DNA of 64,000 bases. Origin: Thioflexithrix psekupsensis (GTDB lineage: Bacteria > Pseudomonadota > Gammaproteobacteria > Beggiatoales > Beggiatoaceae). Made by a program: the position numbers and the translations under genes. The stretch covers positions 372,001 to 436,000 of the forward strand of contig NZ_MSLT01000006.1 of the NCBI RefSeq assembly GCF_002149925.1, given 5' to 3'. This document shows, one piece after another, positions 33,904-44,349 of the stretch. The notes below the pieces were generated by a model that was not told the origin of the DNA, ran no database searches, and was given only the letters and a program-made list of their open reading frames with translations. Positions within the stretch are counted from its first letter, which is position 1; each line of letters starts with the position of its first letter.

Positions 33904-35202
33904 CTAACCTTCCCGCAACACGTTCAATTTCAAAAAATGAGTCGCACAAGAAATGCACGGATCGTAATTACGAATCACGGTTTCTGCGCGCAACCGCAAG
34001 GCTTCATCGCTGTGATCTAAGCCCATCGCCTCCAATGACCACTTTAAATCTTCTTCGATACGCGGTTGATTTTGACTGGTAGGGGGAACGATGCGCGTTG
34101 CCAAGACTTGACCGCGCTCATCCAACGTCCACGTGTGCCATAACATGCCTCGCGGAGCTTCAGTACAACCAAAACCTGTCCCCGCTCGCGGAGTCACCTC
34201 CACATAAGGGCGATCAGGTAATTCGTATTGTTCTAAAATACGCAAGGCTTCCAACAAGGCAAAATGCACTTCTACCGCCCGCGCCACAATACTGTGAAAC
34301 ATATTATTACTGGGAAATTGTACTGCGGTACGTTCTACATTTAAACGCACGGATAAGGGTAATTGCGCATAATTTAAATTTACCCGCGCCAATGGCCCTA
34401 CCAAATACGGTTTTTCATGCAGTAAAGAATGCAAAGCCGTTGAATGCGGCACATGAAATTCTCGAAAATGTTGTTCATATTCACTAATAGGAATGAATAA
34501 ACCTACATCTGACATTAAATCGCCTTCATTTAAAGGATATTCCTCAGAATGATGCAAGGCAACCGAAACAAAATCTTGATGATTATCAGGCAGTCCCAAT
34601 GAAGCCGTCCAGCGCACTAAGGCCTCGGCTTGGGGAATCGCTGCCCGCAAATCCGCGATTAATTTTCTCACATCTTCATGGCTAGGGGCTTTATAAAAAC
34701 CACCCACTTTAACCCCAACAGGATGTACCGAACGTCCGCCCAACATCCGAATAATTGCATTACCCAAATGCTGCAAACTGAGACCGCGTTTTAATTCAGC
34801 CGAATACTGTGCCGCCATTTCTGTCGCACTTTTATAACCAAGAAAATCAGGCGCGGCCAACAGATGAATATGCAAATTATGACTTTCTAGCCACTCGCCA
34901 CAATAGAGTAAACGACGCATTTTCCGAATCCAAGGCGTTGTTTTCACACCAAAAATCGACTCAATCGCATGAACCGCACTCATTTGATACGCCACAGGAC
35001 AAATTCCACAAATCCGTGCCACAATATCAGGCACTTCGTGGTATTCTCGCCCTTCGAGAAATTTTTCAAAAAAGCGCGGCGGCTCAAAAATTCGTAGAGC
35101 CAATTGCTCAATTTGTCCTGCTTTGACAACGATGTCTAACCCGCCTTCGCCTTCGACTCGCGCCAAAACAGGCACGGTGATGGTTAAATCACGTGTACTC
35201 AT
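33904..35202 (-). CDS. NiFe hydrogenase large subunit (group 3, HydA-like)
   Basis: The 432-residue catalytic subunit has both nickel-binding motifs: RICGICPVAYQMSAVHA with Cys65 and Cys68, and DPCISCATH with Cys416 and Cys419. Only ten residues follow the terminal His, consistent with the short cleaved tail of cytoplasmic group 3b enzymes. The L1 and L2 sequences look more like group 3b sulfhydrogenase alpha subunits than membrane uptake enzymes. Its start overlaps the small-subunit stop by four bases. The diaphorase and iron-sulfur subunits (HydB, HydG) expected for group 3b are not in the window, so the electron partner is unknown. Confidence 0.88.
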   Translation of the reverse strand: MSTRDLTITVPVLARVEGEGGLDIVVKAGQIEQLALRIFEPPRFFEKFLEGREYHEVPDIVARICGICPVAYQMSAVHAIESIFGVKTTPWIRKMRRLLYCGEWLESHNLHIHLLAAPDFLGYKSATEMAAQYSAELKRGLSLQHLGNAIIRMLGGRSVHPVGVKVGGFYKAPSHEDVRKLIADLRAAIPQAEALVRWTASLGLPDNHQDFVSVALHHSEEYPLNEGDLMSDVGLFIPISEYEQHFREFHVPHSTALHSLLHEKPYLVGPLARVNLNYAQLPLSVRLNVERTAVQFPSNNMFHSIVARAVEVHFALLEALRILEQYELPDRPYVEVTPRAGTGFGCTEAPRGMLWHTWTLDERGQVLATRIVPPTSQNQPRIEEDLKWSLEAMGLDHSDEALRLRAETVIRNYDPCISCATHFLKLNVLREG

Positions 35203-35993
35203 GTGGATTCCCCCAGTTGAGCGATAGCTTTAACGTATTCTGGACTTTGATTATTAAACAGCGCAAAACGCCGCGCAATAGTATCACGTGCCAAGCCGGT
35301 TTCTTGTAAACATTGACTTAACGAATGGGTATTAATAGTTTCTGCGGGGCCGTAGCAGGAATAACAATCACGTTGCTGACGCGGACAAATTACGCCGCAC
35401 CCCGTGCGGGTGACAGGCCCCATGCAGGGCATTTGTTGTGTCACCATGACGCAAACTTGGCCTAAGCGTTTGCATTCACTGCATAATTTATCTTGTTCTA
35501 AGGGGGGCGTAACGCCGAATAATAAGGCGCGAATGGTGGATAACACTTGATAACTGTTCACAGGACAGCCGTGGAGTTCCAAATCAACATGGACGGCTTT
35601 AGAAATAGGGCTGGCGGTGCTTAGGGTGCTAATGTAGTCAGGAAGGGCGTAAACACTGGTTGTCCATGCGTGGGCATCGTGAAGATTTTTTAGGGCTTGT
35701 ATGCCGCCTGCCGTGGCACACGCGCCAATGGTGACTAAATATTGGCTTTGTTGTCGCACGGCGTGGATACGTTCCACTTCTTCTTCCGTAGAAAGACTGC
35801 CTTCGACAAAAGCAATATCAACCGGCGTATCGAACTGAATCGCCCCCGCTTCGACAAAGTGAACAATATTAACGGCATCAGCGACTTGCAACAATTGTTC
35901 TCCCAAATTGAGAAACGCCAATTGACAGCCGTCGCAAGAACTGAATTTATGAATGGCAACCGTGGGTTTACGGTTTACCGTGGTGTGGCTCAT
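35199..35993 (-). CDS. NiFe hydrogenase small subunit (group 3, HydD-like)
   Basis: The 264-residue protein carries the proximal 4Fe-4S ligands (Cys20 and Cys23 in SSCDGCQLAF, Cys in TIGACATAGG, Cys in LHGCPVNSYQ). More cysteine groups follow (CSECKRLGQVC, CMGPVTRTGCGVICP, CYSCYGP), enough for two further clusters. It lacks a twin-arginine signal, so the enzyme should be cytoplasmic. It is encoded directly before, and overlaps, the large subunit. Nothing upstream on the same strand belongs to the complex; a tRNA gene comes next. Confidence 0.88.
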   Translation of the reverse strand: MSHTTVNRKPTVAIHKFSSCDGCQLAFLNLGEQLLQVADAVNIVHFVEAGAIQFDTPVDIAFVEGSLSTEEEVERIHAVRQQSQYLVTIGACATAGGIQALKNLHDAHAWTTSVYALPDYISTLSTASPISKAVHVDLELHGCPVNSYQVLSTIRALLFGVTPPLEQDKLCSECKRLGQVCVMVTQQMPCMGPVTRTGCGVICPRQQRDCYSCYGPAETINTHSLSQCLQETGLARDTIARRFALFNNQSPEYVKAIAQLGEST

Positions 35994-36169
35994 GATATAG
36001 ACTCCTCAACACGCTAACAGTGCTGGTCTAGTATGTTTTTGATGAAAAACTAAGACTTATGTTAGGGCTATTTAAGAAGATTAACAAGGCAAACCACGCG
36101 CAGGAAACGCGAAAGAAATTAAAAGAGAAAAGGGAGAATGGTAAAGAAAAGCGGCGAGGAGAAATAAGA

Positions 36170-36245
<76 letters not shown>

Positions 36246-36422
36246 GTTGCTTGGATTGAAGCTGTGCATTAGACCATATCTAATTATTGCTTGTCAAGCG
36301 TTTTGTAAAAATTCGGTAAAATTTCCTAACTTTGACAAACCCGCTGCCAGCGATCTATCCAAACAAGCGATTATTGTAGCGATTGTGAGGTAAATTGTAA
36401 AGGGGGGATTCAATTTTTTCCG

Positions 36423-39146
36423 TTACTCACCCGCATTCACACTCAAATCAAACGCCGCTGACAGCAATGCTTTGGTGTAATTTTCTTGTGGATGATTAAA
36501 CAAAATTTGCGCCTCGCCTTGTTCAACCACCTGTCCATTTTGCATGACAATTAATTGATCACTTAATGCCCGAATTACCGCCAAATCATGACTAATAAAA
36601 ATATAGGCTAATTGATATTTTTGTTGAAAACTTTGCAACAATTCAATTACCTGTTTTTGTACCGAACGATCTAAAGCTGACGTTGGCTCATCTAAAATAA
36701 TTAATTTCGGCTTTAATGCCATGACTCTAGCAATCGCAATGCGCTGCCGTTGTCCGCCTGAGAATTCATGAGGATAACGGTGGCGCGTTTCTGGGTCTAA
36801 TCCCACTTCAATAAGAGCCTGAATAATTTGTTGCTCTTTCTCAGCCTTATTCCGTGCCAAACGATGCAAAGTAATGCCTTCGCCAATAATTTGCCCAATC
36901 GATAAACGTGGACTTAAACTGCTAAATGGGTCTTGAAAAACAATCTGCATTTCTCGACGCAAAGGACGCAATTGCGCCCGCTGCATTTTATGCAATAAAC
37001 GATTTTGAAAAATAATTGATCCTTCACTGCGAATTAAGCGCAAAATAGCCAACGCTAATGTTGTTTTTCCCGATCCACTTTCTCCCACAATGCCCAAAGT
37101 TTGCCCTGCGTGCAATTGGAAAGAAACCTGCTCTACTGCACGAATATAATCCACTGTGCGTTTTAATAAACCTTGTTTAATGGGAAACCAGACTTTTAAT
37201 TGCTCGACTTTTAATAACGGTTCGCCTTGTGCGGGTGTGGTTTTTAATTTTGGATTTGGTTCTGCATTTAACAATTGTTTAGTGTAAACATGCTGTGGTG
37301 CATTAAACAATTGTTTCACGGGAGCAGATTCCACAATTTTACCCTGCTGCATCACACACACATGATCTGCAATTCGCCGCACAATATTTAAATCATGGGT
37401 AATAATTAATAATCCCATATTCATTTTTTGTTGCAATTCTTTTAATAACTGCAAAATCTGCGCTTGAATTGTAACATCTAATGCCGTGGTCGGTTCATCA
37501 GCAATTAATAAATCAGGTTCATTGGCTAATGCCATCGCAATCATAACCCGTTGCCGCTGCCCACCCGACAATTGGTGTGGATAAGCCTGTAACCGTTGTT
37601 CAGCTTGAGCTAAACCCACTTGGGTTAACAATTCAAGAATTCGCGGCCGCGCCTCAGCCAGCGACGTTCCGCGGTGCAAAGCCAACACTTCTCCCACTTG
37701 TTGTTCAATGGTATGTAGCGGATTAAGTGAGGTCATTGGTTCTTGAAAAATCATGCTAATTTTATTACCGCGAATCGATTTTAAAACCGCTAATGATGCG
37801 CCTAATAATTCAGTATCGTAAAAGCGAATCTGTCCTTGCGGATGAGTGGCTAATGGATAAGGTAATAATTGCAAAATAGACAAGGCTGTAACTGATTTTC
37901 CCGATCCACTTTCCCCCACAATCGCCAGCGTTTGCCCGCGGTCTAAAGTAAAAGACACCCGATCTACGGCCAAATTTTCAGGAGAAGTATGAGTAAATAA
38001 CACGGATAAATCAGAAACTTGCAAGGTTTTTGTATGAGAATCAGTAGCGTATTCACTGGGTGTTGCTGTGCCAACAGAGGCGGCGGGAATCAGTTTGTTT
38101 TTTGCAACTTTAGGGCTTTTATGAATAATTTTACGCGGATCAAACGCATCTCGTGCGGCTTCACCAATAAAAATAAGTAAACTCAATAAGATAGCCAATA
38201 TCAAAAAAGCAGTAATCCCCAACCACGGGGCTTGTAAATTGGCTTTACCCTGCGCCAACAATTCCCCTAATGAGGGCGAACCCGGTGGCAAGCCAAAACC
38301 CAAAAAATCCAATGAAGTCAAGGTGGTAATCGAGCCATTAAGAATAAACGGCAAAAAAGTCAGCGTCGCCACCATCGCATTGGGCAGTGTGTGACGAAAC
38401 ATGATCACCGTTTGACTCACTCCCAAAGCCTGAGCGGCGCGAATGTAGTCGAAATTACGGGCGCGCAAAAATTCAGCCCGCACCACCCCGACTAAAGCCA
38501 TCCAACTAAACAACAACATAATGCCCAATAACCACCAAAAACTAGGCACAATAAAGCTGGATAAAATAATAATTAAAAATAAAACAGGCAAACCTGACCA
38601 AATTTCGATAAAGCGTTGAAATAATAAATCGACCCAGCCGCCTAAATAGCCCTGAATTGCCCCTGCAATAATGCCAATAATAGAACTGGTAATAGTCAGA
38701 ATTAAACCAAATAAAACCGATAAACGAAAACCATAAATTAAACGCGCTAAAACATCTCGCCCTTGATCATCCGTTCCCAACCAATTTTCACTCGATGGGG
38801 GCGCAGGCGCAGGCACAGGCAAATTATAATTAATCGTGCCATAATGATAAGGAATTAACGGCCAAATCGCCCAACCATTTTCCTCAATTAAATCACTTAA
38901 ATAAGGGTCTCGATAATCCGCAGGTAAATCTAAATCTCCACCAAATGTCGCTTCAGTATAATCAAATAAAACAGGAAAATAATAAGCCTGTTGATAATGA
39001 ATTAATAACGGGCGATCATTGGCGATCCATTCTGCAAATAGACTAATGAAAAATAACACCGCAAAAATCCACAATGACCACCAACCTCTGCGATTGTGGC
39101 GAAAATAATGCAAACGACGTTGATTCAGTGGGCTTAATTGAATCAA
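36423..39146 (-). CDS. Fused peptide ABC transporter permease-ATPase (YejE-YejF fusion)
   Basis: The 907-residue protein combines two usual genes. Residues 1-345 are a YejE-type permease (membrane segment 22-40, [20 protein letters not shown] at 120-139, further segments to 330, EAA-type loop around 235-260). After a linker (345-375) come two ABC ATPase domains like YejF: Walker A at 411-418 and 688-695, signatures LSGGQ 526-530 and FSGGQ 795-799, Walker B at 546-552 and 815-821. It starts at TTG with AAGGAG six bases upstream. YejB is encoded next upstream. The Yej system imports peptides such as microcin C. No binding protein gene (yejA) is adjacent. Confidence 0.9.
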   Translation of the reverse strand: MIQLSPLNQRRLHYFRHNRRGWWSLWIFAVLFFISLFAEWIANDRPLLIHYQQAYYFPVLFDYTEATFGGDLDLPADYRDPYLSDLIEENGWAIWPLIPYHYGTINYNLPVPAPAPPSSENWLGTDDQGRDVLARLIYGFRLSVLFGLILTITSSIIGIIAGAIQGYLGGWVDLLFQRFIEIWSGLPVLFLIIILSSFIVPSFWWLLGIMLLFSWMALVGVVRAEFLRARNFDYIRAAQALGVSQTVIMFRHTLPNAMVATLTFLPFILNGSITTLTSLDFLGFGLPPGSPSLGELLAQGKANLQAPWLGITAFLILAILLSLLIFIGEAARDAFDPRKIIHKSPKVAKNKLIPAASVGTATPSEYATDSHTKTLQVSDLSVLFTHTSPENLAVDRVSFTLDRGQTLAIVGESGSGKSVTALSILQLLPYPLATHPQGQIRFYDTELLGASLAVLKSIRGNKISMIFQEPMTSLNPLHTIEQQVGEVLALHRGTSLAEARPRILELLTQVGLAQAEQRLQAYPHQLSGGQRQRVMIAMALANEPDLLIADEPTTALDVTIQAQILQLLKELQQKMNMGLLIITHDLNIVRRIADHVCVMQQGKIVESAPVKQLFNAPQHVYTKQLLNAEPNPKLKTTPAQGEPLLKVEQLKVWFPIKQGLLKRTVDYIRAVEQVSFQLHAGQTLGIVGESGSGKTTLALAILRLIRSEGSIIFQNRLLHKMQRAQLRPLRREMQIVFQDPFSSLSPRLSIGQIIGEGITLHRLARNKAEKEQQIIQALIEVGLDPETRHRYPHEFSGGQRQRIAIARVMALKPKLIILDEPTSALDRSVQKQVIELLQSFQQKYQLAYIFISHDLAVIRALSDQLIVMQNGQVVEQGEAQILFNHPQENYTKALLSAAFDLSVNAGE

Positions 39147-39187
39147 GAAAATCTCCTTATTTTGCGTTATGTCGATAAAGAAAAAAA

Positions 39188-40273
39188 TTAAACCTGTCTG
39201 CTTTCAAAATCAATGCGCGGATCAATAAGAACATAAATTAAATCACTGATTAAATTCAACACCAATCCCAGTAAAGAAAAAATAAATAATGTTCCAAACA
39301 TAATCGGATAATCCCGATTAACCGTCGCTTCAAATCCCAACAATCCCAGACCATCTAAAGAAAAAATAACTTCGATCAGTAAAGAACTGGTAAATAAAAT
39401 GCCAATAAAAGCACTGGGAAAACCTGCAATGACAATTAACATCGCATTTCTAAAAATGTGACCATATAAAATTCTTTTTTCACTTAATCCTTTGGCTCGT
39501 GCAGTAATCACATATTGCTTATTAATTTCGTCTAAAAATGAATTTTTAGTCAACATCGTTAATGTGGCAAAACCACCAATAACCATCGATAAAATCGGTA
39601 AAGTTAAATGCCAGAAATAATCAAGAATTTTTCCCATTAAATCTAATTCAGCCCAATTATCCGAAACTAAACCCCGTAAAGGAAATAAAGTAAAAAAAGA
39701 ACCTCCCGAAAATAAAACAATTAATAACACCGCTAATAAAAACCCAGGAATCGCATAACCCACAATCACAATTGCACTTGTCCATACATCAAATCGACTC
39801 CCATCCCGCGTGGCTTTGGCAATGCCTAATGGAATCGAAATAAAATAGACTAATAAAGTTGTCCATAATCCCAAAGAAATAGACACAGGCATTTTTTCAA
39901 TAACCAAATCAATCACCGCCTGATCTCGGTAGAAACTATGACCGAAATCCAAGCGCAAATAATCAGTGAGCATTTTAAAAAAACGCTCATGGGCAGGCTT
40001 ATCAAAACCATACATGATTTCCAATTCTTTTATCAACGCGGGATCAACACCCTGCGCACCACGATATTGATCGTTAAAAGAAAAAGACACCGTTTCACTC
40101 TGATCCGCACCACCAAAGCGGGCTGTGGCTTCAATTTGATGGTGTTTTATTTTAAACAACATTTGCTCAACAGGGCCACCGGGTGCCGCTTGCACAATTA
40201 GAAAATTAATCAGCATAATTCCTAATAAAGTAGGAATAATTAACAGCAGACGGCGTAAAATATAAGTTCCCAT
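39188..40273 (-). CDS. yejB: Peptide ABC transporter permease YejB
   Basis: The 361-residue inner-membrane permease starts [20 protein letters not shown], has a long periplasmic insertion typical of YejB (about 45-105), and ends with several membrane segments and an EAA-like loop ([20 protein letters not shown]). It pairs with the fused permease-ATPase encoded 41 bases downstream to form the full transporter core. Length matches E. coli YejB (364). It starts at ATG. Confidence 0.92.
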   Translation of the reverse strand: MGTYILRRLLLIIPTLLGIMLINFLIVQAAPGGPVEQMLFKIKHHQIEATARFGGADQSETVSFSFNDQYRGAQGVDPALIKELEIMYGFDKPAHERFFKMLTDYLRLDFGHSFYRDQAVIDLVIEKMPVSISLGLWTTLLVYFISIPLGIAKATRDGSRFDVWTSAIVIVGYAIPGFLLAVLLIVLFSGGSFFTLFPLRGLVSDNWAELDLMGKILDYFWHLTLPILSMVIGGFATLTMLTKNSFLDEINKQYVITARAKGLSEKRILYGHIFRNAMLIVIAGFPSAFIGILFTSSLLIEVIFSLDGLGLLGFEATVNRDYPIMFGTLFIFSLLGLVLNLISDLIYVLIDPRIDFESRQV

Positions 40274-40310
40274 ATTTTTTATCCTAAAACTTAAATCTAA
40301 AACGCATTAT

Positions 40311-42206
40311 TTAACGCCAATCTCCTCTTAATTCGGAGACGTATTGTTGTAATTGTAACGCGGTAATTGTTTCGGGCAATTGTGCGGGCGCAATGGTTAA
40401 TTCAATTTGAGAACCAATGCCTCGCGGCAAACGAAATATTTTTCTTTTTCGACTAAAAATACTGCCCCATAAACCGCGTAATGCCATCGGAATAACAGGC
40501 ACAGGCGCGACCGCTAAAACCCGCTCCACACCCGGCCGAAATGGCTGCAATTCGCCATCTTTAGTCAATCCGCCTTCAGGAAAAATGCACACCAATTCAC
40601 CGTTATTTAAGGCTTCTTTAATATCAACATAAGCTTGTTCTAAAATTTCTGGATTTTCTTTACGTCCCGCAATGGGAATGGTACGCGCTGTTTTAAAAAT
40701 AAAATGCAATAAAGGCAGTTGATAAATTTTATAGTACATCACAAAACGAATCGGCCGAGAACAACACGCCATAATCACTAAAGAATCCACATAACTCACA
40801 TGATTGCATACCAATAATGCCGCGCCTTTTCTCGGAATATGATTTAATCCCACTTTTTTAACGCGATAAACCGTATGAATTAATAACCACGCTAAGAAAC
40901 GAATGAAAAAAACAGGGATAACCGTAAAAATATAAATCGCCACAATGGCATTTAATAATGCCGCAATTAAAAACAATTGCGGAATGCTAAAATTTAACAC
41001 GGTTAAAATAACAATGGCAAGTAATGCCGAAGCCACCATAAACAGCGCATTTAAAATATTATTTCCCGCAATTAATCGTGCTAATATATTAGAATTGCCT
41101 TGTTGTTGAATGTAGGCATAAAGCGGCACAATATAAAACCCACCAAACATGCCAATAAACATAATATCCAACATCACGCGCCAATGCGTCCAAACCGCGA
41201 TAAAAGCCATTGCGCCAATGAATTCTCCCGTATCATGCAATGGATTTTGCACGGCAAAAGATAAATCTATACTAAAAAGGGTAATTCCAATCGCGCCAAA
41301 AGGCACTAATCCCACTTCAACTTTATGCCCTGACAATCGCTCGCACAATAAAGAACCCAAGCCCACACCAAAAGAAAATAAAGTTAATAATAAGGTCACC
41401 ACGGTTTCATCGCCACCCAAAATAAAACGGGTGTAATTGGGAAATTGTGCCAGATATAATGCACCATAAAACCAAAACCAAGAAATCGCTAAAATAGACA
41501 GAAAAATATAACGATCTTGCGCCACTAATTTTAACATAATCCAAGTCTGTGAAAATGGATTCCAATTTATTTTCAATTCAGGTTCAGGTGCAAGAGCTAA
41601 TGGAATAAAACGACTGGCGAAATAACCTAAAAGTGCAATGCTAATGACCGTGATAGAAACTAATATTATTCCAGAGTTAAAAGAAATTAAAACTCCCCCC
41701 GTAATTGTTCCTAATAAAATCGCTAAAAATGTCCCCATTTCCACAATGCCATTTCCACCCATTAATTCATCTCGCTGCAAATGTTGCGGCAAAATGGCAT
41801 ATTTAATGGGGCCAAATAAAGTAGATTGCGCTCCCATTAAAAATAAAATTAACATTAACAAAATAATATCTTGTAAATAAAATGCCACAGCAGCCAATAG
41901 CATAATGACGATTTCTAATAATTTAATATAACGAATTAATCTTGATTTTTCATACTTATCGGCCAATTGTCCCGCGGTCGCAGAAAAGAGGAAAAATGGC
42001 AAAATAAATAAAGCCGCACTTAAATTGACTAATAAATTGGTATCTGTTTGAGCTTGTGCGGCTTGGAAAGCGATTAAAATAACCAATGCGTTTTTATACA
42101 CATTGTCATTAAATGCGCCTAAAAATTGCGTGAAAAAATAAGGGGCAAAACGACGTTCTTTAAACAAAGAAAATTGGCTGTGTTCAGGATTTTCATTCAT
42201 ATTCAT
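40311..42206 (-). CDS. MFS transporter fused to a PlsC-type acyltransferase
   Basis: The 631-residue protein has an N-terminal major facilitator part (about 15-410, twelve hydrophobic segments; start FAPYFFTQFLGAFNDNVYKN is typical of LplT-like lysophospholipid transporters). Its C-terminal 1-acylglycerol-3-phosphate acyltransferase domain has NHVSYVDS (HxxxxD) and FPEGG motifs. This equals the LplT plus Aas acyltransferase parts without the acyl-ACP synthetase domain. A role in lysophospholipid uptake and re-acylation is likely. The fused architecture is known in proteobacteria. It is separated from yejB by 37 bases on the same strand. Confidence 0.88.
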   Translation of the reverse strand: MNMNENPEHSQFSLFKERRFAPYFFTQFLGAFNDNVYKNALVILIAFQAAQAQTDTNLLVNLSAALFILPFFLFSATAGQLADKYEKSRLIRYIKLLEIVIMLLAAVAFYLQDIILLMLILFLMGAQSTLFGPIKYAILPQHLQRDELMGGNGIVEMGTFLAILLGTITGGVLISFNSGIILVSITVISIALLGYFASRFIPLALAPEPELKINWNPFSQTWIMLKLVAQDRYIFLSILAISWFWFYGALYLAQFPNYTRFILGGDETVVTLLLTLFSFGVGLGSLLCERLSGHKVEVGLVPFGAIGITLFSIDLSFAVQNPLHDTGEFIGAMAFIAVWTHWRVMLDIMFIGMFGGFYIVPLYAYIQQQGNSNILARLIAGNNILNALFMVASALLAIVILTVLNFSIPQLFLIAALLNAIVAIYIFTVIPVFFIRFLAWLLIHTVYRVKKVGLNHIPRKGAALLVCNHVSYVDSLVIMACCSRPIRFVMYYKIYQLPLLHFIFKTARTIPIAGRKENPEILEQAYVDIKEALNNGELVCIFPEGGLTKDGELQPFRPGVERVLAVAPVPVIPMALRGLWGSIFSRKRKIFRLPRGIGSQIELTIAPAQLPETITALQLQQYVSELRGDWR

Positions 42207-42251
42207 AACAAAAAGAATCGCCCATAAATTAAAAAAATAATATCAAGTCAA

Positions 42252-42596
42252 TTAACGCAGTAATTCTACTCGCATTAACAACAATTCATCGCCACTCATC
42301 ACTTGAGTATGCCAACTGCCACAGTGCAAACAAAGCAGTTTATTCACACTGACTTCCGATTCTTTTTGACAGTCTGAACAACGGACTTTAATCGGAGCCG
42401 TTTCTAAATGTAAAATGGCCGATTCGGCCACCGTTCCCAATTTAGCAATGCTAAACGCATTGGCTAATAATTCGGGTTCTATGCCTGATAATAAGCCAAT
42501 TTTAACCGTAATGCTTTCGACTTGACGCGCCTCATTTTCATGAGTAATTTTCTGCACTTGATTTAACAAGGCTTGGCAAATTGACATTTCGTGCAT
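42252..42596 (-). CDS. hypA: Hydrogenase nickel-insertion protein HypA
   Basis: The 114-residue protein has the invariant MHEMSICQALL start, whose His2 binds nickel, and a zinc ribbon near 73-92 (VRCSDCQKESEV, LLCLHCGSW). HypA delivers Ni to hydrogenase large subunits with HypB. The gene is three bases after hypC, so the two are co-transcribed. hypB, hypD, hypE and hypF are not in the window. Confidence 0.95.
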   Translation of the reverse strand: MHEMSICQALLNQVQKITHENEARQVESITVKIGLLSGIEPELLANAFSIAKLGTVAESAILHLETAPIKVRCSDCQKESEVSVNKLLCLHCGSWHTQVMSGDELLLMRVELLR

Positions 42597-42599
42597 AAT

Positions 42600-42860
42600 T
42601 TAAATTTCACGGCTGGCCAATTGGGCGTTAATTTCATCTTGTAAACGCACCATTTCATCTAATAATTCCCAAGAAGATTGCGCTTCTTGTTCGGTCATTT
42701 TTTGAATGGCATAACCCACATGCACCATCACATAATCGCCCGCACTCAACGCTTCATGTTGCAGCATAAACAAGCTGACATCACGCTCTACCCCTTTCGC
42801 CGCACAACGTGCAATAAATTGGTTAATTTCCACAATTTGCATCGGAATTCCTAAACACAT
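42600..42860 (-). CDS. hypC: Hydrogenase maturation chaperone HypC
   Basis: The ATG at 42860 gives an 86-residue protein beginning MCLGIPMQIVEI. Cys2 must be N-terminal because it carries the Fe(CN)2CO group passed between HypD and the large subunit. GAGG lies eight bases upstream. The longer frame to 42881 would bury this Cys and is rejected. The SAGDYVMVHVGYAIQKM segment is typical. It serves the hydrogenase encoded 7 kb away on the same strand, which is an inference. Confidence 0.95.
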   Translation of the reverse strand: MCLGIPMQIVEINQFIARCAAKGVERDVSLFMLQHEALSAGDYVMVHVGYAIQKMTEQEAQSSWELLDEMVRLQDEINAQLASREI

Positions 42861-42935
42861 TTTACAATCCTCATCTCTCAATTAAACACAATTATTATAG
42901 TCTAGCAGCAAGTCCATTGATTATCTGTATTTAAA

Positions 42936-44264
42936 TTAATTTTTTCCTGCGACCATCACTTGATCAATTAAGCAAGAACCCACTCGCCAATTACCGCGTG
43001 TTTCTATATCCATTGCCATCGCTTGTAATCCTAGAAACATCTCTTTTAAAGAACTGGCAATAGTAATTTCTTTAACAGGATATTGGATTTTTCCCCCTTC
43101 TACCCAAAAACCATCTGCACCGCGGGAATAGTCTCCAGTGACTAAATTAACGCCCATGCCAATTAAGCCTGTTATTAATAAACCTTTATCCATTTTCTTT
43201 AATAAGGCGGTTAAATCAGGTACAATTTCTGTTGTTTCTAAAGTTAAATTGCGCAATCCGCCTGCATTTCCCGTACTTTTTGCGCCCATTTTACGCCCAG
43301 AATAACTGCTAAACGCATAGCCTAATAATTCGCCTGCATTAACCCATTCTTTAGCTTGCGTGGCAACCCCCTCATTATCAAAAGGCGCACTGCCTAATCC
43401 TTTTAATAAATGCGGTTGTTCATAAATGCGGACATGAGCGGGAAAAATAAGTTGTCCTAATTGATGTTGTAAAAAAGAAGCGTTTTGATATAAACGATTG
43501 CCATCAATTGCAGCCGCAAAATGAGACAATAAAGAAGTGGCAATGGGCGCGGCAAAAATAACAGGAATGCGTTGCGTTTTTAAATGCACCGCACCTAAGC
43601 GAGAAACCGCACGCCGTGCTGCTTCTCGGCCAATTGCCTCCACAGGGGGTAATTCATCAAGTACACGAGAAACCCCATACCAAAACCCCGGCTGTTTTTC
43701 GTCTTTCTCTTCAGCCGCCACAGCACAGGTTAAGCTGTAGCTCGTCGCCGACCAACCCCTTAAAAAATCGTGTGAATTGCCATAGATGCGTGTGCTAGAA
43801 TGACTTGTAAATTCAGTCCCTTGCGCATGAATAATACGAGAATCATGCGCGAATGCAGCCGCCTCCGTTTTTTCCAACCAAGTCATCACTTGTTCTTGTG
43901 TGAGAGATGCAGGGTGATACAATTGTAGATCGGGAATATCGGTCGCCATCAATTCGGCATCTGCTAAACCCGCGGCAGGGTCTTCGCTGGTATAACGTGC
44001 CGCCTCACAAGCCGCTTGCACCGCGTTTTGAATCGTCTCTGCCCTAAAATCGTGCGTGCTGGCTGAACCCGAACGCTGCCCAAAATACACCGTAATCGCC
44101 AAATGACGGCTTTGTTTAAACTGCACCGTATCCACTTGTCTATGGCGTATTTCTGTAGTCTGTGCGGTAGAAAGAGACGCGACCGCCTCAGCACTACTCG
44201 CACCTTCACGCCGTGCCTGCGCCAACAATTCGCGCACATGTTGCATTAACTGATCCAGTTCCAT
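42936..44264 (-). CDS. pmbA: PmbA/TldE metalloprotease subunit
   Basis: The 442-residue protein matches PmbA: an N-terminal QARREGASSAEAVASLSTAQ region, then YTSEDPAAGLAD, the GNAGGLRNLTLE block and the end part MGVNLVTGDYSRGADGFWVE. PmbA (TldE) forms a heterodimer with TldD, which holds the zinc site, and processes peptides such as microcin B17 precursor and the CcdA antitoxin. tldD is not nearby. A strong hairpin separates it from the upstream hydrolase gene. Confidence 0.93.
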   Translation of the reverse strand: MELDQLMQHVRELLAQARREGASSAEAVASLSTAQTTEIRHRQVDTVQFKQSRHLAITVYFGQRSGSASTHDFRAETIQNAVQAACEAARYTSEDPAAGLADAELMATDIPDLQLYHPASLTQEQVMTWLEKTEAAAFAHDSRIIHAQGTEFTSHSSTRIYGNSHDFLRGWSATSYSLTCAVAAEEKDEKQPGFWYGVSRVLDELPPVEAIGREAARRAVSRLGAVHLKTQRIPVIFAAPIATSLLSHFAAAIDGNRLYQNASFLQHQLGQLIFPAHVRIYEQPHLLKGLGSAPFDNEGVATQAKEWVNAGELLGYAFSSYSGRKMGAKSTGNAGGLRNLTLETTEIVPDLTALLKKMDKGLLITGLIGMGVNLVTGDYSRGADGFWVEGGKIQYPVKEITIASSLKEMFLGLQAMAMDIETRGNWRVGSCLIDQVMVAGKN

Positions 44265-44295
44265 AACAATAACATCCTTTTTTAACTATTTTAAC

Positions 44296-44338
44296 GATTA
44301 AGAATAATGCCATATTGATTATCGCATTATTCCTAATC
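44296..44338 (-). terminator. Strong hairpin between the hydrolase gene and pmbA
   Basis: A 15-bp stem with one mismatch (GATTAAGAATAATGC with GCATTATTCCTAATC) and a 13-nt loop begins 12 bases beyond the hydrolase stop. It has no clear U-tract. Confidence 0.55.
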
Positions 44339-44349
44339 ATGAATCATCA

